Assembly: GCA_910589415.1 (NCBI GenBank)
Contig: OU342635.1
Coordinates: forward strand, 3,286,001 to 3,350,000
DNA: 64,000 nucleotides
Source of the DNA: Malachius bipustulatus
Lineage: Eukaryota; Arthropoda; Insecta; Coleoptera; Melyridae
Reading direction: 5' to 3'
Shown here: positions 22,088 to 34,540 of the stretch, one piece after another
Layout of the letters: each line of letters opens with the position of its first letter
How positions within the stretch are numbered: position 1 is the first letter of the stretch
Notes under the pieces: model-generated
What the model saw: the letters and a program-made list of their open reading frames with translations, nothing else
What the model was told of the DNA's origin: nothing
Database searches by the model: none
Position numbers and translations under genes: made by a program

Positions 22088-22216
22088 TATAACAGTGTTG
22101 CCAGATTTATTTAATGGTGCTTTTAGTAGATCGGATAGGTAAGTATACCTAATCAATTTATTTTTAATAATTGAAGTCGAGTAGGCAGTAGGTACGTACC
22201 TACCTATGGCTATGTT

Positions 22217-22319
22217 GCACTTTAGCGTCATCGGTAAGTCAGGTCTTTGGTCAGGTGAAAAAAAAATTTAAAAAAACCTACCCTGACCAAAGACCTGGCT
22301 TACCGGTGAGTTTTAGTGC
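22217..22319. repeat. 103-bp hairpin, possibly related to the TAGGGTACCTG family
   Basis: CCAGGTCTTTGGTCAGG-type arms: TCAGGTCTTTGGTCAGG at 22239-22255 and CCTGACCAAAGACCTGG at 22282-22298. Pairing extends outward through CGGTAAG / CTTACCG and GCAC / GTGC, with mismatches. The CATCGGTAA words resemble the 8806 hairpin arm, which is only suggestive. Confidence 0.6.
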
Positions 22320-22975
22320 GGAAAAAAAAAATAAATACCACTATAATTAATAATTATAATATGTCTATCGCCATATTCATTATATGTAGGTATATTACTT
22401 TTCTATTGATGTTTCATGTTTCTGCTGTAGGTGTAGTATAAAATAATAATTGTAAATGCACTAAGGGCTTGATGATGTATTTGATAGAACTTGAAAAAAT
22501 AATGCATCAAAAGTATTAATATTATTTATTTATTTTTTTCAATTTTATTTAATGTAAAAAATCGGAATTTCTGTAAAATCTGGCAACGTAGCCATACAAG
22601 AGCATGCAAATAACTCAACGGTATTTAGAAATTCCTTCGCCCAATTGAGCTCCCGGATTATAAGGACCCCCGTCGTGACGAAGGGTCACTCAGGTAATTT
22701 CGCCCAATTGAGAAACGCCGAAGTGCAAGAGTATACAAGCATAAGAACACAACGACAAAAAATCAAGAACTTCTTTTATTGAAATGATTTTAAATAAAAA
22801 AAGGCAAATTCGCCCCTTTCTTAATAAATTAATATGTTCCAAATCCCGATGAACGCACTTTCGGAAGAGATAATTATAACAGAAAAAACCGCTGTTATTG
22901 CTTTGGATCCCATCATTTTATTTTTGAGGGCCATTTTTTCAAATTCCGAGCTTAAACTCGGAATTTTATAAAATA
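22320..22975. other. Intergenic; possible outer arm of an older palindrome
   Basis: TTCGCCCAATTG at 22637-22648 and TTTCGCCCAATTGAGAAACG at 22698-22717 are inverted relatives of TTGGGCGAAGGA (21203) and CGATTGGGCGACAAACGAG (21241). The nested MITE at 21326 may therefore sit inside a larger degenerate inverted repeat (about 21195-22720). Confidence 0.35.
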
Positions 22976-23600
22976 AAGCTGGTGTTTCGCTTCTACGCCT
23001 TCGTAGCCAGAAGAGTTATTTTGAATAACAAATTTTGTCAATTTTCGTATATCTTATTATTTATTGAAGTTATTGTTGAAGATTCGGAAAAACTGGAACC
23101 ACATTTTTATTGCAGTTTTTACTCAGATTTATTTTTACGAAGTCAGTTTTTTCATCTGACACGGTCCATTATTGCGCGGGGCCGGGCTGAACTTTATTTT
23201 TTTTTATACAGGGTCGGTCAAATGGGGAAAAAGTTGATCAACCAGAAGGGCAATGAAATGAAGAAAGGGCATGCAAAACGGCAGAAAGGTATTTCAAAAA
23301 TTATTCTTTTATTTTATTATTATTGATTCAGTCCGGACCTGCAAATATGACTCGTCGGATAAAAAAAACTGGCATCATCCCCAAAATAAAACTGGCCAAT
23401 AACTGCAATGAAAATGTGGTTTCACTTTGTGCAAATATAACAATAGCGTCAATAAACGAGAAAAACTAATTCGAAAAAAAATTGCATTATTGCCCCTGAT
23501 CAACTTTTTCCCCACTCAACTGACCCTGGTATCTCTCACGGTTTCAAGATCCCCTTGTGGTTCATTCTTATCTTGGACTTTCTCCAAAATTGCGAATTTT
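22976..23600. repeat. Shorter copy of family PAL-B
   Basis: Shared words with 7785-8720: GAAGATTCGGAAAAACTGGA, CAGTCCGGACCTGCAAATATG (inverted pair of the left-hand GCGGGGCCGGGCTGAAC), CAATAACTGCAATGAAAATG (23398), CAACTTTTTCCCCACTCAAC (23501) and TCTCACGGTTTC (23540). The order left arm-centre-right arm is retained, but the copy is internally deleted and diverged. Confidence 0.6.
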
Positions 23601-26080
23601 CAATTTTAAAAACAATCATTCAATCTTATAGAACCTGTGGAGGACTTTCGATTTTCGTTATAAATATTTCCTGAAGACGCGTTACTTTTAAAGGGTATCT
23701 TTTCAAAATTTTCTTAAATACTTATACGTTCTTTTCACTCGATTATAGGTCGTAGGTTTCAATCTAGGGCACTGAAATTTTTGTAGGAGTAAGATATTCA
23801 TAAAGAGTGGTCTGGTATTGCATTTGAGCGAAATCGGACAAGGCGTTTCAAAATGGCTGACATTTGAATTTTCTAAAAAATTGCGAAAAACAGAAAAAAA
23901 AAGAACTAAGATTCAATTAAGAGGATTGGAAGAATATTTTTCGATTTTTACGTTAGTGTAATAAGAAGAATTTAATTATTTCTATTAATAGACCAGTGGC
24001 GTAGGTAGTAAAAGGGGAAATATCGCTAATTTTCTATTTTCTAAATTCTAAATTTTTAAAGGAATCGATCTGAAATTTTTAGAGTAGAGCAACTTAATAC
24101 TAATAACCTCTAACCTTCAAAAATTTAAAAAAACAAACAATAAAAATGGCGGAGATATTCAAAATTTTTATGTTTATTTCTCAAAATTAAAATGTAAAAA
24201 TTTTTATTTTCAAAACGCTCCTGTAGCTTCATTTTTCAAGATTAGTGAACGAAATTTTGCATTCTTGTAAAAATTTTGGAAGGCTTCCGATTTTCAGTAA
24301 AACAGTTTCCTAAAGTCTTGTGACTTGTACAGGGTGTTATTACAAAGTACGATAAAAAACCTTTCTTTTGGCACCATTTCAAGCCGCAATTGTCAATCTG
24401 GGGGACCAAAATTTTCGTAGGGGTAAGATATCCATAGGGAGTGGTCTGGTGTTGCATTTGAGCGAAATCGGACAAGGCGTTTCAAAATGGCTGACATTTG
24501 AATTTTCAAAAAAATTGCGAAAAAAAGAAAAAAAAAGAACCAAGATTCAATTAAGAGGACTGGAAGAATATTTTTCGATTTTTACGTTAGTGTAATAAGA
24601 AGAATTTAATTTTTTCTATTAATAGGCCAGTGGCGTAGGTAGTAAAAGGGGAAATATTGCTAATTTTCTATAATGAGCATATTTTTGAAAGAATCGATCT
24701 GGAATTTTTAGAGTAGAGCAACTTAATACTAATAGCCTTTAACCTTCAAAAATTTAAAGAAACAAACAATAAAAATGGCGGAGATATTAAAAAATTTTAT
24801 GTTTATTTCTCTAAAATTTAAATTTTAAAATTTTGATTTTAAAAACGCTTCATTTTTCAAGATTAGTGAGCGAATTTGTGTATTGTTGTACAGAACTTTT
24901 GAAAGGCTTCCGATTTTCATTAAAAAAGTTTCCTAAAGTCTTGTGACTTCTACAGGGTGTTATTACAAGTACAAAAAAAACCTTTCTTGTGGCACTTTTG
25001 AATTGCAAAGCCGCAATTGTCAATCTGGGGGACCAAAATTTTCGTAGGGGTAAGATATATACATAGGGAGTGGTCTGATATTGCATTTGAGCGAAATCGG
25101 ACAAGATGTTTCAAAATGACTGCCATTTTAATTTTCTAAAAATTTGCGAAAACAATAAAAAAGAATAAGATTCAATTAAGAGAATTGGAAGAACATTTTT
25201 CGAACTTCGCGTTAGTCTATAGTAAGAAGAATTTAATTTTTTATTAATAGGCCAGTGGCGTAGGTAGTAAAATGGGAAATATTGCCAATTTTCTATAATG
25301 AGCATATTTTTGAAGGAATCGATCTGGAATTTTTAGAGTAGAGCAACTTAATACTATAATAGCCTTTACCTTCAAAAATTTAAAGAAACAAAAAAAAAGG
25401 GCGAGATATACTTACAAAATTTTTATGTTTATTTCTAGAAATTAAAACTTCCAAATTTTGATTTTCAAAACGCTCCTGTAGTTTCACTTTTCAAGTGAAC
25501 AAATTTTTGCATTCCTGTGAAAATTTTGGAGGGCTTCCAATCTTCGTTAAAAAATTACCTAAAATCGCGTTACTTTTACAAAGGGTGCTATTACAATTAT
25601 TAAAGTTCGAAAAAAAAAACGTTTCTTGTAACACCATTTCAAGCCACAATTGTCAATCTGGGGGACTAAAATTTTCATAGGGGTAAGATATCCATAAGGA
25701 GTGGTCTGATGTTGCATTTGAGCAAAATCGGTCGAATCGTTCCAAAATGGCGGCCATTTTTATTTTTGTAAAAATATGTATTTTTTAATCCCTCGTATAA
25801 TATGCGAGATAGAAAAAAAACACAGCTTTACGCTAGTGTATTTTTTTTTCATTAATCAGTGACGTGTGGGTAGGAAACGGGTAAACATTGATAGATTTCT
25901 ATAACAATTTATGAGCGCATTTTGAAAGTAATTGAACTGAAATTTTCACAGTAAACAACTACGCTAATATGATATGACCTTGAAAATTTCTAAAACGGCG
26001 ATAATATTCATAATTGAATCAACGCATAAAAACACTATTTAAGTATGAGTTGATGCGCGCAAGAACGTTTTTACATTGTA
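23600..26080 (+). repeat. Tandem array of about four R630 units
   Basis: The marker CAAAATGGCTGACATTT and its variants recurs at about 23851, 24484, 25116 and 25744, a spacing of ~630 bases. TCTGGGGGACCAAAATTTTC recurs at 24399 and 25024, with a variant at 25657. Each unit also carries TACAGGGTG-like GTACAGGGTGTTATTAC. The first unit is truncated at its start; the last ends with the terminal segment seen in the single copies (GATGCGCGCAAGAACG, 26053). Single copies exist at 11320 and 19290, so the array is a local expansion of a dispersed repeat. Confidence 0.8.
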
Positions 26081-27439
26081 GATACCTCGTTGTCACACCT
26101 ACTGTAAGAAGAACTGGTCATGAAAGTCTCAGAATGAGAGAATTCCGCCTACTTCGATGATCACATTTCGATCTGGAGTCCTTTTTAGGTAAAATACTAC
26201 TAATTTTTCTTTTCATTTCTAAATTTCGAAGATGACACTGTGACTGTAATAATGACGAGGTTATTGCTCTGCTCGACAATATATTACCTCACCTAACTAT
26301 ATCCAAATTTAAATGTTTAAAATGTTTATAAATAGGGTAACGCTCTGCTCTAACATGTTTCAGCAAAATGCATTGTATTGTAATCACGACGAACTAAATT
26401 TTCTGTCTACGAGTATCGGACGTTTCGTGTGCAGAGACAGAGAGACCAGAGCCTCATGTGGTATTTTTTGCATGTCTTTATTGCAATTATCGCAAAGTAA
26501 GAGAATAGATCTCAACCACATGTCTATGAACTTGAATTCGTGTTAAGTATGCGTCTGCATCCGGTATAATAATCAAACTAGACCATATGGGAGACATCGC
26601 AAACTAATGTACAGTCGTTGCCGCCAGAAAATACCATCATCAGAAGATACCTACCTGGAATTAATTGTCTGTGAAAACAATTGGCACAAGTACGAGGAAA
26701 CATAAAGCAGGAACAATTATTATGTACCTTCCATTATAATTAGATGACTGAATCGTATCGTAAGACGTCATTTAAAAAAATAAGACTATCATTTATTTTT
26801 TAAACAAAATTACGGCAAGTTATCTTTTTAAATTAAAAACAAAATGATGCCTTCAGGCACGACGTGTGGTAGTACTGGGTAATCGAGACGTGCTTCAATA
26901 ACACGCATCGTCTGATATCTCAGATTGTGTGATGTTTTGTATCATAATAATTATGGTATCATTACACATGTACGTTAGCTGTTATCAAAGATAATAACAT
27001 GGAAAGTTAATTTTATGCGATAGAATAATTTTGGTTGATTTATCATTTATTTGAACACACAATTATTCCTCTTAACGACAAATTAAACATTGCATTGATT
27101 GTACCTATAAATGAAGGGAAGATAGTTGTTTATATGAAACAATGAAACCAGCTTTATCTGTGGATATTTTTACCCCTAGAGAAAGTTAACTTTTACCAAG
27201 GCTGGTCCATCACTTATGTCTAAATAGAGGTTTTTTGGACCATTGAATGACGTAATCAGTTAAATTATTTTTTTCGTTTGGCCAACAGATTTTTCTTACG
27301 ATTAATAAAATCAAAATCTAAAAAAATATAAAAAAACTAATAATTATAAGCCTTTAATTAAATAAAATACTTAAAATATGGAAATGACAGGTAGAAATGG
27401 TAGAATGATTAATATATGGCCGTAATAAAAGTGACCAAT
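26081..27439. other. Intergenic, nothing recognised
   Basis: A plus-strand frame at 26313-26546 (77 codons) has no motif. No repeat matched. Confidence 0.4.
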
Positions 27440-27720
27440 AATCCGAAGAGGTAGTCACTTACCATTACTCAAGTTACTAACCGAGAACGGCTCACTTGCA
27501 TCGGGTATGCCGATGACATCGTCATCATGGCCAGAGGAAAATATGAAGGAACACTCTGCGACATAGTGCAGAAAGGGGTTAAAGAAACCCTTGAAATAGT
27601 GCCAGGAAATAGGAATAAACATTAACCCTACAGAAACTACACTGATACCATTCACAAGAAAAAACAAACTTCCAAACCTCAAAACAATCGACTTAAATTA
27701 AGTCATGTTGGAATGGAAGG
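27440..27720 (+). pseudogene. Decayed non-LTR retrotransposon reverse transcriptase fragment
   Basis: Around 27494-27590 one frame reads LTCIGYADDIVIMARGK, containing the catalytic YADD of reverse transcriptase at 27506-27517. At about 27600 a small deletion shifts the frame; the next frame reads CQEIGIN, then NPTETTLIPFTRKNK, which is the segment expected after motif C in Jockey/R1-type proteins. Further on, LEWKEEVKYVEL matches the usual EWK-EVKYLG block, with more shifts and a stop. Only ~90 codons remain. It differs from the 14431 ORF2 in its motif surroundings, so it comes from another LINE family. Confidence 0.75.
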
Positions 27721-28014
27721 AAGAAGTTAAATATGTTGAGCTATTTTACGCTGAGGAGGATCAATAAATTTGAAACATGAGATCGGAGACTTGGGTAAAT
27801 CATACTATTTCTCAGTATCTTTAAAATTTTGTTTATTTTACAATTTTTACCATCATTGATTTAACGTAAATTCCTGTTTATTGCATAATGAATCGCCATA
27901 GTATTTTGTATTTTCAGGTTATGGGAGTAAGTACCTAGGTACGTAATAATTGTGCTTTTTACATATTAAGCTTGTCTTCTTCATTACTTTGGTTATACGG
28001 TCATGTGTTGCTCA
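27721..28014. other. Short intergenic stretch
   Basis: AT-rich; contains GTACCTAGGTACGTAA (27930), one of many TAGGTAC-type words in the window. Confidence 0.4.
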
Positions 28015-28845
28015 AGCAGTATTTTATGTTAAATTTACCTCAATTCGACGTAAATTAGGAAAAAATTTATTTCCTTGTTAAAATGTAAATTACGTACTAT
28101 TTTACTATTTATTTCTAATTTACGTACCAAAGACCAAAGTGAGGGGAGAATTTACGTAAATTCATCGGGAAATTAGAGAAATTTACCTAAGTATGAAGTT
28201 AGACCCAAATTTACGTAAAATTTACTTCTAATTTACGTATACCCAAAGGCTTATTAAGTGAGTGTAGAATTTACGTAAATTCATCGGGAAATTAGGAAAA
28301 TTTACCAAAGTATGAATTAAACCCAATTTACGTAAAATTTAATTCTAATTTTCGTACCAAAGACTTAAGTGAGAGTAGAATTTACGTAAATTCGTCGGGT
28401 AATTAGGAAAATTTATTTAAGTATGAAGTTAGATCCAATTTACGTAAAATTTACGTCTAATTTAAGTACCAAAGACTTGAATGAGAATAGAATTTATGTA
28501 ATTCGTCGGGAAATTAGGGAAATTTACGTAAGTATGAAGTTAAACCCAATTTATGTAGACTTTATTTCTAATTCACATGCCAAAGACGTAAGTGAGAGTA
28601 GAATTTATGTAAATTCTTCGGTAAAGTGAGGAAATTTATCTAAGTATGAAGTTAAACCCAATTTACGTAAAATTTACTTCTAATTTACGTACCAAAGTCT
28701 AAAGTGAGAATTTACGTAAATTCATCGGGAAATTAGAGAAATTTACCTAAGTATGAAGTTAAATCCAATTTAAGTAAAATTTACTTCTCATTTACGTACC
28801 AAATACTTAATTGGGAGTAGAGATTACGTAAATTCGTAGATACAT
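28015..28845 (+). repeat. Minisatellite of ~112-bp units with palindromic TTTACGTAAA core
   Basis: AAGTATGAAGTTA or close variants recur at about 28191, 28308, 28419, 28531, 28642 and 28754, a spacing of 111-117 bases. Each unit has two TTTACGTAAA-type palindromes and the word ATTCATCGGGAAATTAG. Six full units plus partial ones at both ends. A plus-strand frame inside (28423-28629) follows the repeat and is not a gene. Confidence 0.9.
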
Positions 28846-31609
28846 TTTGGAATGAAATAATCAATGAAAGGGTCGGTCCGTATATTTTTCGAAAAAAAAT
28901 TCAGATTTGAAAGTTAAGTTCTATGTCATTATTTCACTCTTTGGCGATTTTTCATGCTATACTTTTGTTGTCAGAGCGAAAATAATTTATTAATTTTAAT
29001 AGGTACATAAAGATGAAGCCGTAAAAATGATTGCTTGGTATTATAACTGAAAGACCAATAATTGATCAATTCAATGGTAAATTTTTTCAGTTGTGGCGTT
29101 TAAATTAATTTTCACTTTCAATACAGGAAAATAATTTCCTAACCCTAAATTACCTATGGTTGTTAATAAAAGAACATGTAAAACCTAATTTTCATCTTCT
29201 TGAATTATTTTTTTTAGACAAATTAACCTTATTACTCCTACAAAATTTACTCATTAGCTATTGGATGTCTTCAAAGTAAAAAATTTACCAAAATATTCCT
29301 TATCCTTGAATAAAATCCTGGAAAGTCGGAAGTTAAGTAAAATATAAGTCGTTTCGACTAAAACAGGACATAATTTATTATTAACCTTAATAGAAACGAC
29401 CAACTCCTCTCCTTGGCTGCTTTTCAAATAATGAAAGAAATAACGTCATAAATTTATGTTTCTCCAGTTCAAATATTGAGTATTTAATTATTTGAAGAAA
29501 TTTATCACTGTGTGTATCTTCAAAATTGGTGCAGCATACACAGAAAAACAGATTCTTTGATTTAAGAATTTCAATTTCTTTGACTTTATTAGATATCTCA
29601 GAAACTTAGATACCTATCAATAATTTCTAACGACCAAATCAATTACGATGATGGATGAACTAACACTCGGCTTTAAAAGTTTTATTGTAAACATCCATAA
29701 TTTTAAAAACATCTGATATTTAATTGCTGTAAATGAGGAAGGTTTAGGTGAAACAAATATTTAGACAAAAGGACTTAATAATAAACTCCGAACAAACTAC
29801 AGAAAATTTAAAAGAAAATTTTCTTTGGGTGAATGCATCCAATCAGAATAAAGCTAGAAGTCACGTGAGGTTTTCCACGAATGGAAACACTGGAATTTAA
29901 ACTTGCACTTGCGTACTTGCTTTTTGCGTAACCTACAACATACAACCCTATCGATCGGGAAACATAATAACGTCACCTGTCGCGTTGGCGTTTCGTGTTG
30001 GTTTGGTTTTGTCTTAATTGTCTTGTGCTTGTGCCCTCTTGTCACCGGAATCGCCATTCTCCCAGTTCTTTGAAACTCATCGTATACAGTAGTTGTGTTA
30101 TGGTATTAATGGTGCAATGGAGGAGTCCTTTATTGGACCTGGATTGCAGCATCTCATTACTGATTTTACAAGAAGTAGGTACCTATAATATAGGTAAGTA
30201 CAATGTGATCTGTTAAAAAGGCTATCCACAACCACATTATGACATTACACATTGTTTGGAATTTCGTATACCTACCTAATTATTTGATTATTGAACAAAA
30301 GAGTGAATATAATAATTACATTTCATACCTTGACGATGTCAATCCATTTTAATGTAAAGAAAGGTACGGTATCAAAACTTTACCTAAACCAGGTTTAAGA
30401 ACATTAGAAATCAATCTAAAGAAATTACATAGGTACTTAACTTTTTTTCTCGCTTAAAAACTTATATAAATCCAAAACACCTTCTTATTTTTCATTTAGA
30501 TGGATTCCACCAAGTCAAAATTCTAGGGGAACGATTGGCAACAAGACTGATTAGGTTGGTAATGGTGATAGTTGTTACTAAAATAGTCACTGGAATAGTT
30601 ACTAAATTAATTTAGGTTATGTCGATTAGTTTGTTGAGATGTCATTTTATTTCAAAATTTAAAATCCGAAAAACGATAAACGCAATTTTTAGAGCTAAAT
30701 TGGAAAATCTTAGAGACATAAATCTTATGTACCTATGTAGGATTAGACCTTCCTTCTTATTTTTCTGTAAAAATGTTGAAAATAGAAGATCTTATTGACA
30801 AATAACACTAGAATTTCTCAAGGAATCTAAATAAACTGCATTTTTGTTTGATTTGGATATAAATCTTTCAATTATTATTGTTCACAGCCGAGTTCACAGC
30901 ATTTGATTAATTATTATTCTTTCGTTTCTTTTGAAATAAGTTTGCCTGCCTCAGCATTTAAATCACTTTGAATTTAATAATAATTATTCAGTTTGTCAAT
31001 TTGACAACTTCAACTTTTCAGTTCGTTTCGCTGTGACTAGAGTACCGACTGAGGTACCGACTCAGGGACCAGATGACCTAGTTTTCGCAAAACGTCATTA
31101 GATATAGTCATGCCAAACAACAGTTAAATTTATTGATCCTCAAAAAATTATTATACAGGGTTAGAACTATTTACAGGGCCACTACAGGGATATCCTACAC
31201 CATTGAAGATACGAAGTCGGTTGAATTAGAGAAAAGTTGCGCTATTTTGTGGCCATCTCGAATCCGTCAAAACATGCAAGATATCTGTAACCGTTCCTGA
31301 AATATCCTGAAAAAACTGAAAAATGGAGAAATCTTATTTTTGCCATATCTTTCTTACCATTGGAAATTAATAAATACTTTTTCATAGGCTTACATAAGCC
31401 GTTATGAGCCATTCATCTGACGTTTCAAAAATTTTCAAAGCCGACTAGATCCCAGAGTTTTCATAGTCAACTTTCGTTTTTCTTATGGCCGTCATATTAT
31501 GTTTTTATGTCAATCGATAAGAAAAAAATAATGGAAACCAAAAATTAATAAAATTCGGAAAAAAATTCAAAAAATTTTCTTCTTCTTTTTTTATTATTTT
31601 TTAATTTAT
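28846..31609. other. Intergenic, nothing recognised
   Basis: AT-rich. Frames at 29854-30216 overlap on both strands and have no motif. No tRNA or repeat match was noticed. Confidence 0.4.
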
Positions 31610-31860
31610 TTAATTTTTTTACTTTTTACTAACACTCTGTATAAACAGGGTTGCGACAAACTTCAGGGGGTGATTCTGCATGAAAAAATAATGACAGTTT
31701 GCTATGAAAAATCTCAGTGGAGTACCATTTTATTTTTCTTTTGCATATCTCGACCAGTTTCAAAGCAAATATGTAAATAAATCGTCAGTTTTTAAGTAAA
31801 CCTATAACACCCTGTATCGGGAAAACGAAGCATTTGCGCACATAAGTTCATACATATAAA
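31610..31860. repeat. Partial copy of family PAL-C
   Basis: CTAACACTCTGTATAAACAG (31629) corresponds to the 6041 end. GAAAAAATAATGACAGTTTG (31682) and TAACACCCTGTAT with CGAAGCATTTGCGCACATAA (31806-31851) match 5293 and 5985-6022. Only one arm plus a terminus is present. Confidence 0.6.
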
Positions 31861-31912
31861 CAAACTGTTGAATTCGTGAGTGACACCGGGGAACCACCTC
31901 CAACAAAAAAAA

Positions 31913-32934
31913 GGTCATTATTTACATCCACAGTTACACTATGGCACTTATATAGGGGTTTAGGGGCGTAGGACGTACCTATAGTAATATCAGGAAGGTA
32001 TTCATTTGCTTTGCAAATACACGGTTAGCCAAAAAAAAAAAAAAAAAACAGCACTAAAAATCGGACTATGGAGTACGGTCCTGGAAAATATCTTACACCG
32101 TGCCTATAATACACATAATAAATCCGCCGAGTCCCGGAAGTAATAAGCATTAGAAGTGGTTAGTGATGTTAAATTTCGGAAATTTATATTTTTGGCGAAT
32201 GTTTCAGAAATATTCCCATTTTATAGAAATTTATGAGAACTTTCAATACTTTAATTTAATCGTGTGGAATTTCTACATTCATTATTTAATAATAATTGCT
32301 CATACCGATAATTTGTGTATTAGGTACACTAGGTAGAATAATAAGTAAAATATGATATTTTTTAAATTTAATTTATTGAATTTTTAGACCTGAAGCGCGC
32401 GCCTCCCTTAATAAAAGTTTCAGTTCGAATCACGGTCGTTTGCACGAATTTTCGCGCGAATCTTCCCGCGCATGTTTCACTTTAATAATCCCACGAATAT
32501 TTCCGATAAGTTTGCGCATAGGACAGAATAACTTCACTTTTATGTTTCCAAAAACGAACTAACGTGGCGAATGTTTCCGAAAATTCGCAGTTTCCCTTGG
32601 AAATATTCACCACTTACATCACTAGAAGTGGTTGACGTGAACGTAGCGTACAGAGACGGATCGGAACGGATATCGCTTTGCATATCGGATCCCACACTAT
32701 AGGAATTAATGTAACGCTTTTTGGAATGCAAATGCAAAATAAATGCAAAAATAAAAATAAAAATCGTGCTACTGTTAATCTCGAAGATTAAGTGAAGAAA
32801 AAAAAGTGCCCTGAAAGTGAAGAAAAAAATAGGAATGCGACCATAGTGTTAAATAGGCCTTAGTTGTGACCTTAATATCAGTTTGCAATGGCTGTTTTTT
32901 TAGCTTGTTAGGAGACGTGGATTATACATTTACC
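31913..32934. mobile_element. 8-bp-TSD MITE family (T8), copy interrupted by a hAT-type MITE
   Basis: The left end GGTCATTATTTACATCC and right end GGATTATACATTTACC match the TIRs of the copies at 37343 and 47456. The interior shares CACTATGGCACTTATATAGG, TTCATTTGCTTTGCAAATAC and GGCCTTAGTTGTGACCTTAA with them. Without the 464-bp insert plus its 8-bp duplication, the element would be ~550 bp, close to the 523 bp of the 47456 copy. No clear own target duplication remains (the left flank is an A run). Confidence 0.7.
32161..32624. mobile_element. hAT-type MITE inserted into the T8 element
   Basis: Ends TAGTGATGT (32161) and ACATCACTA (32624) are inverted. The 8-bp direct repeat GAAGTGGT flanks them exactly (32153-32160 and 32625-32632). 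TIRs starting TAG-G and an 8-bp target duplication are the hAT hallmark. Both ends also contain TGGCGAATGTTTC-type words in direct orientation (32194, 32574). Length 464 bp and no coding frame, so it is non-autonomous. Confidence 0.85.
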
Positions 32935-34540
32935 TTAATTTGTGTTGAAAAATTAAGCGTCTTCCTTTTTGAGTCAAACAAATATTGTTAAATTCAAACA
33001 AATACTTCTATCTGTGTATAGACATAGGTCCATGTATCATTCTTCGGTATCTTCCCAAATTTTACCACGCAATTCAAGAATGAAAATATAATTTCCGGTA
33101 AACCTAAATCATACTTATGTTTATGTCTGGCTTGGAGGTATAATAAAACTAGAAGTAAGTAATTAATATAAATCGGACAGAATTTTACATAGTGAACTTA
33201 AATTATTGTCTACCAAAATGACTTGTAACGTTGCCAAGTTTACTTTTCAAGCAGTTCAATATAATAAAATTAAAAATAGCGTTTCTATGTTGTGAAGGCG
33301 CGTTCCAAAACAGTACGAGAGACACTGAGCCGCGTTTACACTGATCAATTTTCATCGGTTTCTTTTCGATCCACGAATCTTACGAGACCATTTGATAATG
33401 TGTGCTTTAAATGTGGCCTGCTGATATCGCATAATGTAGACGTGATCTAAACCCAACCACGGCACACAATATATTCAGTTTTATTGGACAAACAGCTTTC
33501 AGCATGTGTTTCGCTTAAATTAAAGGAATGTGGTTTTTCTTATTATCCGATATATCATCTAGTTTTAATTTAAACACCTACTTTTTCAGTAACTCGACCT
33601 GAAACTCGTTTCGTAACCGGAAAATCTACAAAAATTCAACACGTTGCATCGCCTAACGAGGATTCACAATATTATATTTATAAGCAGTTCTAATCATGCA
33701 TGCATGGGATATTTCGAAAAATGGAACTATCTAGAACGTCAACAAATTTGAATAATTGATAAAAAGAAATAATTTTTAAGTAGTACGTGTAATAATAATA
33801 CCGCATCAGTGTAAAAGATTCAACACGAGATACCCTCTAAACTTTAATTTTCTAAACATACCTATTTATCTAGAGATAAACGAAATTTCGCTCGATAAGA
33901 AAAGCAAACAGGCGCCTGGAAATAAATCTCCAACTGAAAACTTTTGTCATATCTCTAATATGATAATTAATCATTGTATTAATTCAGTATGTTATATAAA
34001 TTAGTTTGTTTTTCAAAGTATTATCGATAAGGTCACTCTTAAAATAAAAATCCTGTACAGTGTATCGAGCAAATCATGAAAACATTACTGATAAGAGAGT
34101 AGGAAATATACCGATTATTGCTTAATATGGATATGGATATATTTTGAATTTGTTATTAATCTTATTAGGCATGTATTTATATTATTAATAGCATTATATT
34201 GAGGTAATGGAAGAATCAGTCCAGGAGGGGATTGACATACGTCCTTTATAGAAGTAGGTATATAAATATTATAAAATAAATATACCTAGGTAGGTATTAT
34301 TTAGTTTACCACATTTTAAGGTAAAAAATTTATTAACAAAAAATTCAAAAAGACATACTAACTCCCCTCTTTATCATTTCTTTTTGTAGCTTTTTTTGTT
34401 TATTTTTGAGCAAAGAATCTCTATCTTAATTTACGCAATATTAAAATACACCCTGTATATATACATTCGTTTAAAACTACAAATTGCAGATTGATTAATT
34501 ATTGACAGGTTGCTTAGTTTATACGTTAAACATCTAGTAG
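32935..34540. other. Intergenic, nothing recognised
   Basis: AT-rich. An isolated ACACCCTGTATATATA (34449) is a lone end motif of the CAGGGTG type, without a partner nearby. Confidence 0.4.

Noticed and set aside
21165..22092. Two similar frames (113 and 60 codons) on opposite strands
   Set aside because: They translate the same arm of one palindrome twice; no protein family motif, and the arms are noncoding TIR sequence.
28015..28845. Regular direct repeats considered as a CRISPR array
   Set aside because: The whole ~112-bp unit repeats, with no distinct spacers, in a eukaryotic context; it is a minisatellite.
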